From: Bacillota bacterium
GTDB lineage: Bacteria; Bacillota; UBA4882; UBA10575
Reading direction: 5' to 3'
Assembly: GCA_029782135.1 (NCBI GenBank)
Contig: JAKOVI010000098.1
Coordinates: forward strand, 1 to 50,189
Length of the DNA stretch: 50,189 nt
The position numbers and the translations under genes were made by a program. The notes below the pieces were generated by a model. The model did no database searches, was not told the DNA's origin, and saw only the letters and a program-made list of their open reading frames with translations. Of the stretch, positions 15,623 to 24,604 are shown one piece after another (the stretch's first letter is position 1; each line of letters begins with the position of its first letter).

Positions 15623-16414
15623 TTAAGCCAGCAGTTGCTTCAGATAACGTACTGACTGGCGAAAAGTTTCCGGCAGCGGGCGGCAATGCGTCTCCACGGT
15701 CAAGTATCCCCGGTATCCATCCGCCCGTAAGTCGGCCAGCTGCTGCCGGTAATCGATCGCGCCCGCGCCCAGCGGAAGATAGACCGTCTTGCCCCCCACC
15801 GTTGCGGCGTCTTTGAGATGGACATTGGCAATAAAGCGTTTCAGCCGCTCATACCCCGGCTTATAATCATGTTCACCCGTTTTATACAGGTTGCCCGGGT
15901 CCCAATTCAACCTGAAATTTCTCAAGTTGACGGCTTCGAGGAGCGCCAGGCAGTTTTCACTCCGATCCGCCCAAAAACCGGGCTCATTCTCCAGCATAAC
16001 TGTAAACCCTCTTTGGCCGGCCTTGAATGCCAGCTCGCCCAAGGCCTCGACCACCTGCGCACGGTCCTCCTCCCGGTCGTCGGGCGCCCGCTTAATCCCA
16101 AAGACGATGAGCCTGCTGATCCCCAACTCCTCCGCCAGCGCCAGCGATTTCTCCAGCAACACCGTCCGGTGAAACGCAAACTCTGCACTCCGGAGCGGCA
16201 CTTTGAAGATCCCGGGCGAGACCGCGGTGAAGGTCAGGCCAAACTGTACGCGCAAGTGCTTTAGCCTGGAGAGATCCTCCGCAGTAAGGAGCGGGAAGCG
16301 CCGGCCTTCGATACCCCTCAGCTCAAAATGGGTAACCCCTTCCTGGACAGCAAGGGCAATACTCTCTTCCAAACCGGCCTCCGTTACTTCATCGGTGACA
16401 GTCGTCAGAATCAT
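15623..16414 (-). CDS. sugar phosphate isomerase/epimerase family TIM barrel
   Basis: 263 residues of the xylose-isomerase-like (AP endonuclease 2) TIM-barrel superfamily. Metal-ligand positions are visible as LENEPGF, NWDPGNL, NVHLKDA and TVETHC, the usual Glu-Asp-His-Glu set at the barrel mouth. Members isomerise or epimerise sugars, inositols or hydroxypyruvate; the substrate is not evident. The ATG at 16414 follows AGGAGGAAG. It lies 26 bases after dnaE on the same strand, an arrangement without functional meaning that I can name. Confidence 0.85.
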   Translation of the reverse strand: MILTTVTDEVTEAGLEESIALAVQEGVTHFELRGIEGRRFPLLTAEDLSRLKHLRVQFGLTFTAVSPGIFKVPLRSAEFAFHRTVLLEKSLALAEELGISRLIVFGIKRAPDDREEDRAQVVEALGELAFKAGQRGFTVMLENEPGFWADRSENCLALLEAVNLRNFRLNWDPGNLYKTGEHDYKPGYERLKRFIANVHLKDAATVGGKTVYLPLGAGAIDYRQQLADLRADGYRGYLTVETHCRPLPETFRQSVRYLKQLLA

Positions 16415-16440
16415 CCTCTTCCTCCTTGCGTCGCCTCTTT

Positions 16441-19400
16441 CTAGTCGGCTTTCCCCTCCGGCAGCCAGCGCAACTGACTGGCCAGCAGTTTCCGGTTCTC
16501 CTCGTCGGCGTCGATCCTCCCCTTCACCAGCACGATCCGGTCATTGTCCGCTTCCGCATAGATCTTCTCGTACAAAGCGGGGAAGACCAAAACCTCGATC
16601 GTCGCCGACAAATCTTCCAAAGTAAAAGTCGCCATCATTTTGCCGGACTTGGTCGTCAGCCGCCGCCAGTCGTTCACCACCCCGCCGACCACCACTTCCC
16701 TGTCGGCGTTCCCTTCCTCCAGCACCTCCGCCAAAGGAGGAATCCGGTTTTTGGCAAATTTCTCCCGCCAGGGATCCAGCGGGTGGCTGGTTAAGTAAAC
16801 CCCGAGGTATTCCTTCTCCATCTTCGCCAGGACCGACTTGGGAAACTCCTCGTGCCCGCCCCATTTCTCGACGGGTGCGGGGGCAAAGTCTTCCCCCAGA
16901 TCGAAGAAGGAGAGTTGCTGTTTCTGCCTGGAACCGGCGTGATTGTGCGCCTCGGCGACGGCCTCCTCCAACACCTCCAGCATCTCCCGGCGGGTCCGCC
17001 CGGTTGACGCAAACGCCCCGGCTTTGATCAGGCTTTCCAACGCTCGTTTATTGACCACGCCCAGATCGACGCGGCGGCAGAAATCATATAATGATTTGAA
17101 TTTCTCCTTCGCTCGTTCTTCCCGGATTGCCTGGATCGCCCCCAAGCCGAGGTTTTTCACGGCCAAAAGCCCGATCCGGATCCCTTCGCCTTCAACGGTA
17201 AACCGTTCTTCACTGAAGTTAACATCCGGCGGGTAGACCGGGATCCCGAGCCGCCGGCACTCTTCGATGTAAACCCGGACTTTATCACTGTTCCCGACCA
17301 CACTGGTCAGTAAAGCCGCCATTAAAGCCTGGGGGTAATTTGCTTTGAAAAAGGCAGTCCAGTACGCGATCAAGGCATAGGCGGCGGAATGCGATTTGTT
17401 AAAGCCATAACCGGCAAAGAATTCCATCAGGTTAAAGATCGCCTCCGCCGTGGAACGGGGAATTCCCCGCGCGCCGGCACCGGTGACAAACTGCTCGCGC
17501 ATTGCTTTCAAGACTTCGGGCTGTTTCTTGCCCATCGCCCTCCGGACCAGATCCGCTTCGCCCAAGGTAAAACCACCCAGGCGGTGGCAGATCTGCATCA
17601 CCTGCTCCTGATAGAGAATAATCCCGTAAGTCGGTTTTAAAAACTCTTCCAAGGAGGGATGCAGGTAGGAAACAGCCTTTTCGCCGTGGCGGGCACGGAT
17701 GAAATCCTCCACCATCCCGCTTCCCAACGGCCCGGGACGGTATAGCGCAACCAGCGAAGTAAGGTCTTCAAAGTTCTCCGGTGCCAGTTGGACCAATAGC
17801 CGGCGCATCCCGCTACTCTCCAGTTGGAAGATGCCGAGCGTCTGCCCGCTGCCCAGCAGTTGGTAGGTGGCCGGATCGTCCGGCGGTACGGTTTCAAGGG
17901 TATACTCCTTCCCGCTGTTTGCGCGCACCAGATCGAGGGTATCCCGGAGAACGGTCAAGGTCCGGAGCCCCAAAAAGTCCATCTTCAACAGGCCGATCTT
18001 TTCCAAATCTTCCATGGGGAATTGGGTGGTGGCTTCCCCCTCGCTCGCCCGGGCCAGGGGAAGATAATCGGTCAACGGCCGCGGCGTGATCACCACCCCG
18101 GCCGCATGGATCGAAGCATGACGCGGGAACCCTTCCACCGCCTTCGCAATCTCGATTAACCTCCGCACGCGGTCATCGGTTTCGATCACGGCGGCCAGTT
18201 CGGGGCTGCTGTTCACCGCCGCCTCCAAAGTCCCGGCGTCACTGGGGATTAATTTCGCGATCTTATCAACTTCCCCGTAAGACATGCCCAGCACCCGGCC
18301 CACATCACGGACCGCGCCCCGGGCGGCCATTGTCCCGAAGGTGATAATCTGGGCGACATGGTCGCGGCCGTATTTCTCTTTGACGTACTCGATCACCTCG
18401 CCGCGCCGTTCGAAACAGAAATCGATATCAAAATCGGGCATCGAGACCCGTTCGGGGTTTAAAAACCGTTCAAAGAGCAACTGGTGCTTGATCGGATCCA
18501 GTTCAGTGATGCCCAGTAAGTAACCGACCAGGCTGCCCGCCCCCGAGCCGCGCCCCGGCCCCACCGGGATACCCCGGTTCTTCGCATAACGGACAAAGTC
18601 CCATACGATCAAAAAGTAACCGGCAAATCCGGTCTTTTTGATCACGCTCAACTCGTAATTCAGCCGCTCCTCAAGCTCAGCCGTGATCTTCGGATAACGG
18701 CGGGGGAGATTTTGCCGGCATAAATACTCCAGGTAAGAATCCTTTGTAAACCCCTCCGGCACCTCGTAATCGGGCAATTGGTAGTTCCCCGGCGTTAAGG
18801 CAAAATTGCAACGTTCGGCAATTGCCACGGTATTCGCCAGCGCCTCCGGGATTTCGCCGAAGCTCCTTGCCATCTCCTCCCCGGTTTTAAAGTAGAACTC
18901 CGGGGTCGGGAACTTCAACCGGTTCGGATCATTAACCGTCTTTCCAGTCTGGATACAGAGCAAAACATCATGCACCATGGCATCATCTCTTCTGATGTAA
19001 TGCAGGTCATTCGTTGCCACCAGACCAAGATCCAACTCCCGGGCGAGCGCGACCAAATCCCGGTTGACCTGTCTCTGCCCTTCCAATCCTTGATTTTGCA
19101 ACTCAAGATAGAAATTGTCCGCCCCAAAGACCTCCCGGTACCAGCGGGCGGTTTCCGCCGCCTTCGCGTACTCCCCGGCCAGCAACGCGGAGGGGATCTC
19201 CCCGCTAAAACAGGCGGAGAGGGCAATCAAACCCTCGGCATGCTTTGCCAGCAGCTCCCGGTCGACGCGCGGCCGGTAGTAAAACCCCTCAAGGTGGCCC
19301 AAAGAGACCAGTTTCACCAGGTTCCGGTAACCGGTCTCATTCGCGGCCAATAAGACGAGGTGATACGAGTCCTCATCAAGCTTCGCTTCGCGGTCATACC

Positions 19401-19623
19401 GGCTCCTTTTGGCCACATAAACCTCGCAGCCCAGGATCGGTTTCACCCCGGCCTCTTTTGCCGCCTGGCAGAATTTAAAGGCGCCGTACATCACCCCGTG
19501 ATCGGTGATCGCGACCGCCCGTTGGCCGGCCTCGGCCGCCGCTTGCACCAAACGTTCCAGGGAGGCGGCCCCATCCAGGAGCGAATACTGGGTATGGACA
19601 TGTAAATGGACGAAATCGGTCAT
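16441..19623 (-). CDS. dnaE: DNA polymerase III alpha subunit, DnaE type
   Basis: The 1060-residue replicative polymerase subunit of the DnaE (not PolC) type. The PHP domain opens the protein (FVHLHVHTQYSLLDGA, then AITDHG). The polymerase core holds GPGRGSGAGSL and the catalytic PDFDIDF (about residue 390), the clamp-binding and helix-hairpin-helix regions follow (GYGFNKSHSAAYALIAY), and an OB domain lies near the C-terminus (VVVGGVVNDWRRLTTKSGKM). No separate exonuclease domain is inserted. The start is the ATG at 19623, directly after GGAGG; upstream in-frame codons lack a ribosome site. Confidence 0.96.
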   Translation of the reverse strand: MTDFVHLHVHTQYSLLDGAASLERLVQAAAEAGQRAVAITDHGVMYGAFKFCQAAKEAGVKPILGCEVYVAKRSRYDREAKLDEDSYHLVLLAANETGYRNLVKLVSLGHLEGFYYRPRVDRELLAKHAEGLIALSACFSGEIPSALLAGEYAKAAETARWYREVFGADNFYLELQNQGLEGQRQVNRDLVALARELDLGLVATNDLHYIRRDDAMVHDVLLCIQTGKTVNDPNRLKFPTPEFYFKTGEEMARSFGEIPEALANTVAIAERCNFALTPGNYQLPDYEVPEGFTKDSYLEYLCRQNLPRRYPKITAELEERLNYELSVIKKTGFAGYFLIVWDFVRYAKNRGIPVGPGRGSGAGSLVGYLLGITELDPIKHQLLFERFLNPERVSMPDFDIDFCFERRGEVIEYVKEKYGRDHVAQIITFGTMAARGAVRDVGRVLGMSYGEVDKIAKLIPSDAGTLEAAVNSSPELAAVIETDDRVRRLIEIAKAVEGFPRHASIHAAGVVITPRPLTDYLPLARASEGEATTQFPMEDLEKIGLLKMDFLGLRTLTVLRDTLDLVRANSGKEYTLETVPPDDPATYQLLGSGQTLGIFQLESSGMRRLLVQLAPENFEDLTSLVALYRPGPLGSGMVEDFIRARHGEKAVSYLHPSLEEFLKPTYGIILYQEQVMQICHRLGGFTLGEADLVRRAMGKKQPEVLKAMREQFVTGAGARGIPRSTAEAIFNLMEFFAGYGFNKSHSAAYALIAYWTAFFKANYPQALMAALLTSVVGNSDKVRVYIEECRRLGIPVYPPDVNFSEERFTVEGEGIRIGLLAVKNLGLGAIQAIREERAKEKFKSLYDFCRRVDLGVVNKRALESLIKAGAFASTGRTRREMLEVLEEAVAEAHNHAGSRQKQQLSFFDLGEDFAPAPVEKWGGHEEFPKSVLAKMEKEYLGVYLTSHPLDPWREKFAKNRIPPLAEVLEEGNADREVVVGGVVNDWRRLTTKSGKMMATFTLEDLSATIEVLVFPALYEKIYAEADNDRIVLVKGRIDADEENRKLLASQLRWLPEGKAD

Positions 19624-19770
19624 TACATTTCCTCCGTTTGTCATTACCCCTGTCACCCCTGCCCGGAAGCAACAGGCGCCGTATTCCTTGCCACTTGCCC
19701 GGAGAATTGTTCATCGCAAAGGACTTGCATTGATCTTTATTATATCATAACCAAGAAAGGGAGGAAATTA

Positions 19771-19848
19771 ATGAAGCAGTCCGTTGCTTTCCTTAAACCG
19801 CACCGGTCTTCGCCATTGCGTACCGCTTGGCCGGCACGGACCGGTTGA
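19771..19848 (+). CDS. possible 25-residue peptide before the trpS leader
   Basis: A short frame starts with ATG after a perfect GGGAGG site at good spacing and ends in a TGA that lies inside the -35 box of the trpS promoter. It encodes a basic peptide beginning MKQSVAFLKPHR with one Trp. No clear promoter was found for it, it has no recognised family, and it could be chance. Confidence 0.25.
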   Translation: MKQSVAFLKPHRSSPLRTAWPARTG

Positions 19849-19873
19849 CAAACCGCCAGATCATGCATATAAT
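19845..19873 (+). promoter_or_regulatory. SigA promoter of the T-box-trpS unit
   Basis: Consensus TTGACA (19845-19850) and TATAAT (19868-19873) with a 17-base spacer; start expected near 19880. Confidence 0.9.
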
Positions 19874-19879
19874 TGTTTA

Positions 19880-20227
19880 AAATGGTTAAATTACCTCCAA
19901 AGCGATGAACAGGACTAGTATGTTTTCTTGAAGGTCAAGAGAGCCGGTGGCAGGTGCGAACCGGTCCGGCGGAAAACAGAATGGACCTGTGAGCCCGGGA
20001 CCGAACAAAACAGGCTCCGTCAACTTTGTGCGATCAGCACCACGGCAACTGGTGGTGGATATCTCCGCGGACGGATGTCCCTGTGTCAGTAGGTTCCGGC
20101 GGCCTCCGCCGTTATCCGGAAACCGGTTGCTCATTGCCAAATGAGCGCCGGAGCAAGCGGACCTTCGGGTCAATTTGGGTGGCACCGCGATTAACCTCGT
20201 CCCAATCTCAGGGAGGAGGTTTTTCTT
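19880..20227 (+). promoter_or_regulatory. tryptophan-specific T-box leader
   Basis: A tRNA-sensing leader. Stem I shows the GA motif and AGTA box (GATGAACAGGACTAGTA), the distal AGAGAGCCGG element, and a specifier loop GAA-TGG-ACC with the Trp codon TGG at 19982-19984. The T-box GGGTGGCACCGCG is at 20177-20189. It is followed by the terminator hairpin at 20193-20225 (ACCTC-TCCC pairing with GGGA-GAGGT, then TTTTCTTTT). Uncharged tRNA-Trp should bind, favour the antiterminator and switch trpS on. Confidence 0.95.
20193..20226 (+). terminator. T-box regulated terminator
   Basis: The hairpin that competes with the antiterminator: ACCTC-g-TCCC pairs with GGGA-g-GAGGT, then TTTTCTTTT. Confidence 0.85.
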
Positions 20228-20293
20228 TTACCGTCATCTTACCTATTCCAAAACCGGGTATCCCGGTTTGCAAAGGGCAAAGGAGTGTTTGCG

Positions 20294-21292
20294 ATGAAAA
20301 AACGAGTTTTTTCGGGGGTTCAACCCAGTGGCGCCCTCACGATCGGGAATTATTTTGGCGCAATCCGCAACTTCGCCAAACTCCAGCATGAAGCCGACTG
20401 CTTCTTTTGTGTAGTCGACCTCCACGCGCTCACCGTACCGCAAGATCCAGTCACTTTAAGGGAGAATATTAAAAATACCGCCCGCCTTTTTATCGCGGCC
20501 GGGATCGATCCCAAAGTCTCGACCGTCTTTGTCCAATCACATGTCTCCGCTCATTCCGAGCTCAGTTGGCTGCTGGAATGCCAGACCTATATCGGCGAGT
20601 TACGCCGGATGACCCAGTTTAAAGCGAAGGCCGGAAAACAAGATGTAGTCACCACCGGACTGCTTACCTATCCGGTCCTGATGGCTGCCGATATCCTGCT
20701 CTACAATACCGACCTGGTCCCGGTCGGGGAAGACCAGAAGCAACACCTGGAGATCACCAGGGATCTGGCGATCCGGATCAACAACCGTTTCCAGGAAGAG
20801 ATCTTTAAAGTACCGGAACCTTACATCCCACCCCGGCAGAGCGGCGGCCGGATTATGAGCCTGACCGAACCGCGGGAAAAGATGTCCAAGTCGGCGGAGA
20901 ACCCGAAAAGTTATATCGCCCTCCTGGATCCGCCCGAACTCATCAAAAAGAAGATCATGTCGGCGGTCACCGATTCCGAGGCCGCGATCCGCTATGATGA
21001 AGAGCAGAAACCGGCCGTCTCCAACTTAATGGTCATTTACTCTCTTTGTTCCGGGGAAAGCCTGGAGACGATCACCCAGAAATACGCGGGGTGCGGTTAC
21101 GGGCAATTCAAAAAAGACCTCGCCGAACAACTGGTTGAAACCCTCCGTCCCATCCAGGACAGATTCCTCGAATTGTCTGCCCCCGGTGTCATCGAGGAGA
21201 TCCTTGCCGCCGGGGCGGACAAAGCCCGCGCCGCCGCCGGGCCGAAGCTCCGCCTTTTCCGGGAGAAACTGGGCTTGTTACCGTTTGCTTAA
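20294..21292 (+). CDS. trpS: tryptophanyl-tRNA synthetase
   Basis: Charges tRNA-Trp with tryptophan; a class Ic synthetase of 332 residues, the bacterial standard length. The HIGH-like motif lies in SGALTIGNYFGA near the N-terminus and the second signature is KMSKS (about residue 195). The ATG at 20294 (MKKRVFSGVQPSG) is chosen because AGGAG lies eight bases upstream; a GTG three codons earlier is possible. It is expressed through the T-box leader and ends at a bidirectional terminator. Confidence 0.98.
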   Translation: MKKRVFSGVQPSGALTIGNYFGAIRNFAKLQHEADCFFCVVDLHALTVPQDPVTLRENIKNTARLFIAAGIDPKVSTVFVQSHVSAHSELSWLLECQTYIGELRRMTQFKAKAGKQDVVTTGLLTYPVLMAADILLYNTDLVPVGEDQKQHLEITRDLAIRINNRFQEEIFKVPEPYIPPRQSGGRIMSLTEPREKMSKSAENPKSYIALLDPPELIKKKIMSAVTDSEAAIRYDEEQKPAVSNLMVIYSLCSGESLETITQKYAGCGYGQFKKDLAEQLVETLRPIQDRFLELSAPGVIEEILAAGADKARAAAGPKLRLFREKLGLLPFA

Positions 21293-21373
21293 ACTGTTGC
21301 CGGTTGGATTTAGCTCCGGAAGTTTCTTTACCCTAATAGAATCCTCACCGGCGATCCACCTAAGTTAGACCAC

Positions 21374-21402
21374 GAAAAAAGAGCCTTTCCGGCTCTTTTT
21401 TT
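21374..21402. terminator. bidirectional terminator between trpS and the prenyl synthase gene
   Basis: AAAGAGCC-tttcc-GGCTCTTT hairpin with seven Ts after it on the plus strand and TTTTTT on the minus strand. Confidence 0.85.
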
Positions 21403-21456
21403 ATCGCTAAAAATCTAAGCAAACATGTACTCCGCGCTCCCGGCCAAGCCCTTCTC

Positions 21457-22437
21457 TCAAATCGCCGCATTCGGCTCTGCTTCCGCCGCGCTTCGCCCCT
21501 GCTTCGCATCGAAGGGCCGGCTGAGGAGCCGTTCGGCAAAAGCATACAGCCGTGCACGGTGGGGCAGATCCAGCTTCCTAAGCTGTTTTTTCGCCCGCCG
21601 GTGGTATTCGTCAATCAGGTTCCAAACAGCCTCTAGCACATGGTTTTCCACCAGTAACGTCTTTACGCGCTCCCGCATCCATGGTTCGACCTCCCCGGTG
21701 GTTTGCACTTGCCGCAGGATCTCTTGAAAAACCGGTTCGTCATAGAGCAAGAGGAGGGGTAAGGTCAAGATGCCGTTTTTTAAATCTTGAAAAAGCGGTT
21801 TCCCGGTGCGCTCTTCTTCGCCGGTCACATCGAGAAGGTCATCAAGTAATTGGAAGGCTATCCCGATCTCCCTCCCGTACTCCCCCAACTGCAGGGAGAT
21901 CCCCCGCGGCAAGCCGGCCGCTTCGCCTCCCAATTCGCATACCACCTGGAAAAAACGGGCCGTCTTCTTCTCGATGCGCCGCAGATACTTTTCGACGGGG
22001 ATCCGGTGGAACCGGTCTTCCTCCTCTTCCAACTCTGCTTCAACCATCTCCTGGAGCAAGCGGTTAACCCTTTTCATTCCCGCCGCCCCGCTGGCCTGAC
22101 TGATCAGCCGGTAGGCTGCCGCAAACAGATAATCCCCGAGCAACACGGCTGTTTTATCTCCCCATTTCTTCCAGACCGCCGTCTTTCCCCGGCGCAATTC
22201 CCCCCGGTCGATCAGATCATCATGAATTAAGGTGGCTAAATGTAAAAGTTCGATCCCCAAAGCAAGCGACTTGATGGCGGGCGTCTCTTTCCCCTGTTGT
22301 TTCACGCCGGCCGCCAGCCGCAGCAAATCTCCGCGCAGCCCTTTCCCCGGGGCCGCCAACACTTCTGTTAAAAGTTCCTTGAAAGAAGGGGTAAAATCAA
22401 AATCCTGTTCTTGAAAGAACTTTTGAACCAAGCCCAT
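21457..22437 (-). CDS. trans-polyprenyl diphosphate synthase (heptaprenyl component II-like)
   Basis: 326 residues of the trans-isoprenyl synthase family. The first aspartate-rich motif is HDDLIDRG with the FARM just before it, and the second is QLLDDLLDVTG. Both DDxxD sites needed for Mg2+-diphosphate binding are intact, so it should be catalytically competent. Because menA lies directly upstream, it most likely makes the polyprenyl tail of menaquinone; in Bacillus the HepT subunit needs a small partner HepS that is not seen here. The ATG at 22437 follows GGAGGG. Chain length cannot be fixed without structural comparison. Confidence 0.9.
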   Translation of the reverse strand: MGLVQKFFQEQDFDFTPSFKELLTEVLAAPGKGLRGDLLRLAAGVKQQGKETPAIKSLALGIELLHLATLIHDDLIDRGELRRGKTAVWKKWGDKTAVLLGDYLFAAAYRLISQASGAAGMKRVNRLLQEMVEAELEEEEDRFHRIPVEKYLRRIEKKTARFFQVVCELGGEAAGLPRGISLQLGEYGREIGIAFQLLDDLLDVTGEEERTGKPLFQDLKNGILTLPLLLLYDEPVFQEILRQVQTTGEVEPWMRERVKTLLVENHVLEAVWNLIDEYHRRAKKQLRKLDLPHRARLYAFAERLLSRPFDAKQGRSAAEAEPNAAI

Positions 22438-22546
22438 TGGTAACCCTCCGCTTCTTTCCCGCTTTAACGCTCAAAATCCTACTAAACGCTTCTGAACCTT
22501 CTATCCAGCCGCGGTTTTACCGTTCCCCATTGCCGGCCGGCCATCT

Positions 22547-23449
22547 TTACCGGCGCCAACATGCCAAGACCAGGAGCAAACTATTGAGGAGATGAATAAT
22601 CATCATCCCGGCACAGGCCGGCACGAACTTTTTTGCCTCCTCCAGATGGCGTTTCCCGAAGCGGTAAACCCAAACCGCCAGGGGCAAAGTAAAAACAAAA
22701 GAGAGTAAGTAACGGTAACTCCCCAACAGGAGGAGATTCACCGTCATCAAGAGATAAGCCGCCCCCAACAACAAGGCCAGCCCTCGGAAGCACCGCTCTT
22801 TTCCCAACCTGACCACGAGGGTATTTTTTCCGGTCGCCCGGTCCGCCTGGTAATCAGGGAATTCATTAATCAGGATTACCCCGGTAATCAATACCCCAAC
22901 CGGCAAGGAAACGAGTAACGCCTCCGGCTTAAAAACTCCGGTTAAGCCCATCGTCGTGCCCAGAACCAACAGCGGTCCGAAAGCCAGCCCGACCAGCAGC
23001 TCACCGTAGGATGTTCCGGCCAGGCGGAAAGGGGGTGCCGAATAGAAATAGCCACACCCGAAACCGGCCAAGCCTAAGATGAGCACTCCCCAACCGCCCC
23101 CTGCTTGCGAAAGGAGCAACAGACAGAGAATGCCAACAGCATAGCAAAGCCGGATCGCCCGCATTAACACCGCTCTGGAGATTAACTCCTCCTGCAAAAC
23201 CCGGCTTCCACCGTTGAACGGGGAATAATGCTCATTGATCCGGTCGGTTCCGTACAGATCATCATACAGATCATTCAAGAGGTTGGAAGCAGCGTGCGCC
23301 GTGAGCACTACCCCGAAAACCAACAGCCATCGCCAGCTCGATATTGCCCCCTCTTCTCTGGCGATCACCGCCCCTAAGAGGAGCGGGAGAAGTGAAGCCG
23401 TGAAAAAGCGGAGGCGGAAAGCTCTCGCCCAAACCGTCAGTTGCCTCAT
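22547..23449 (-). CDS. menA: 1,4-dihydroxy-2-naphthoate polyprenyltransferase, MenA-like
   Basis: A UbiA-superfamily membrane enzyme of 300 residues with about eight to nine membrane helices. It joins the polyprenyl chain to dihydroxynaphthoate in menaquinone synthesis. The first aspartate motif is NLLNDLYDDLYGTD (about residues 61-74) and the second FPDYQADRATGKNT (about 194-207). These fit MenA better than UbiA or heme O synthases. Its ATG overlaps the stop of the GerC gene as ATGA, so it is translationally coupled to the germination operon. No other men genes are in the window. Confidence 0.88.
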   Translation of the reverse strand: MRQLTVWARAFRLRFFTASLLPLLLGAVIAREEGAISSWRWLLVFGVVLTAHAASNLLNDLYDDLYGTDRINEHYSPFNGGSRVLQEELISRAVLMRAIRLCYAVGILCLLLLSQAGGGWGVLILGLAGFGCGYFYSAPPFRLAGTSYGELLVGLAFGPLLVLGTTMGLTGVFKPEALLVSLPVGVLITGVILINEFPDYQADRATGKNTLVVRLGKERCFRGLALLLGAAYLLMTVNLLLLGSYRYLLSFVFTLPLAVWVYRFGKRHLEEAKKFVPACAGMMIIHLLNSLLLVLACWRR

Positions 23450-24603
23450 CCACCCAACCTCCTGATCGTCAGCCCCCAGTCCATCTTAACCTCAAGTTCA
23501 ATCGGGAAGAAGGGGAATTCGGTATCCCAGTCCAGCTGTGCCCAGAATCTTGGATGGTGAGCCAGGAGATAACGGCCAATCCCTAAAACATCCACCCTTA
23601 ATTCTTGCGCCTTCTTGATGGTCTGCTGAATTTCTTCACGAATCGCAGCGGACACCGCTCTTTCTAGGTCAGCCTCTTCATGTTTCTCCGGACCGTGCGG
23701 TTCGGTGAATTCCCGGGTTTCAAACCGGCCATGCACCATCACTTTGATCCGGGGCATCCCGCCCGCCTCTTCCAGACGGTAAGCGGAGTGCAATGCATTA
23801 ACGCCGACTACAATCTGGTCCCCCGGATGGAGCGGGCACTCCACTTCATACTCGGATTCGACAAATTCATTATGCAAAATGTTCAAGCCACGGGTTTCAT
23901 TATCGCTGAGCCAACCCTGGAAGTGCCCGTTTCTCAAGACTGCCGCGCCGCCGGTCAACTCCGTTTCTTTCCCTTTACTTAGGCGCGGGAGAACCGGAAA
24001 AATCCCCTCGTCGGACTGGAGGACCAGAAATTTACCCAGATCGGTGAGGTATGTAAAAATACTGCCGTTCTGCGGTGACAGCATATTAAGAATATATGTT
24101 GAGGGGGTTTGCCCCATCGGCGGCTGCAGTTCTAAAATCTCCCGTGCTTTCCCGTCCACCACGGCTAGGCGGGCCATGCGTTGGACACTGAAATCACGGA
24201 GGAAATAATCGATCACATGGTTAATCCCAAAGGTCTCCGCCACTTCCTTACTGATCAAAATCAAACGGGTATGGCCCAAAAAAAGCTTCCGGTCCAACTG
24301 CCGTTGCAGTTGGAGGATCCCGGAGGCGACCGTCTGTGCAGTACTTCCTAACACGACAAAGGGTTTACCCTCCCCGCCGCCTTGCCCTTCACCGCCTGCC
24401 ATCCTTTCGGGGACAGGCAGTTGAATACTGATCAAATACTGCTCACTCTGCAGCTCTTCTTCTTTGGTCAGATCAAACGCGATCGCTGTCACAAAAGCCC
24501 GGGCGTTGAGCTCCCTCCCGCCCCAGCAGCCCGTTTGGGTAAAGAGGAGACTAAGGAGGAGGAAAAAAGTTGTTAAACGGTTTCTTCCTCCAGAAGACGC
24601 CAT
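23446..24603 (-). CDS. gerKC: Ger(x)C family spore germination lipoprotein
   Basis: The C subunit of a GerA-type germinant receptor, 385 residues. The signal peptide ends in a lipobox (LLFTQTGC followed by WGGRELN), which is the classic GerC start. The body has the domain order of GerAC proteins: a small N-terminal domain, YLTDLGKFLVLQSDEG, and the long C-terminal domain with EEIQQTIKKAQELRVDVLGIG. It should sit on the outer face of the spore inner membrane with the A and B subunits. It follows the B gene by one base and overlaps menA by four. Confidence 0.93.
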   Translation of the reverse strand: MASSGGRNRLTTFFLLLSLLFTQTGCWGGRELNARAFVTAIAFDLTKEEELQSEQYLISIQLPVPERMAGGEGQGGGEGKPFVVLGSTAQTVASGILQLQRQLDRKLFLGHTRLILISKEVAETFGINHVIDYFLRDFSVQRMARLAVVDGKAREILELQPPMGQTPSTYILNMLSPQNGSIFTYLTDLGKFLVLQSDEGIFPVLPRLSKGKETELTGGAAVLRNGHFQGWLSDNETRGLNILHNEFVESEYEVECPLHPGDQIVVGVNALHSAYRLEEAGGMPRIKVMVHGRFETREFTEPHGPEKHEEADLERAVSAAIREEIQQTIKKAQELRVDVLGIGRYLLAHHPRFWAQLDWDTEFPFFPIELEVKMDWGLTIRRLGG

Positions 24604-24604
24604 G

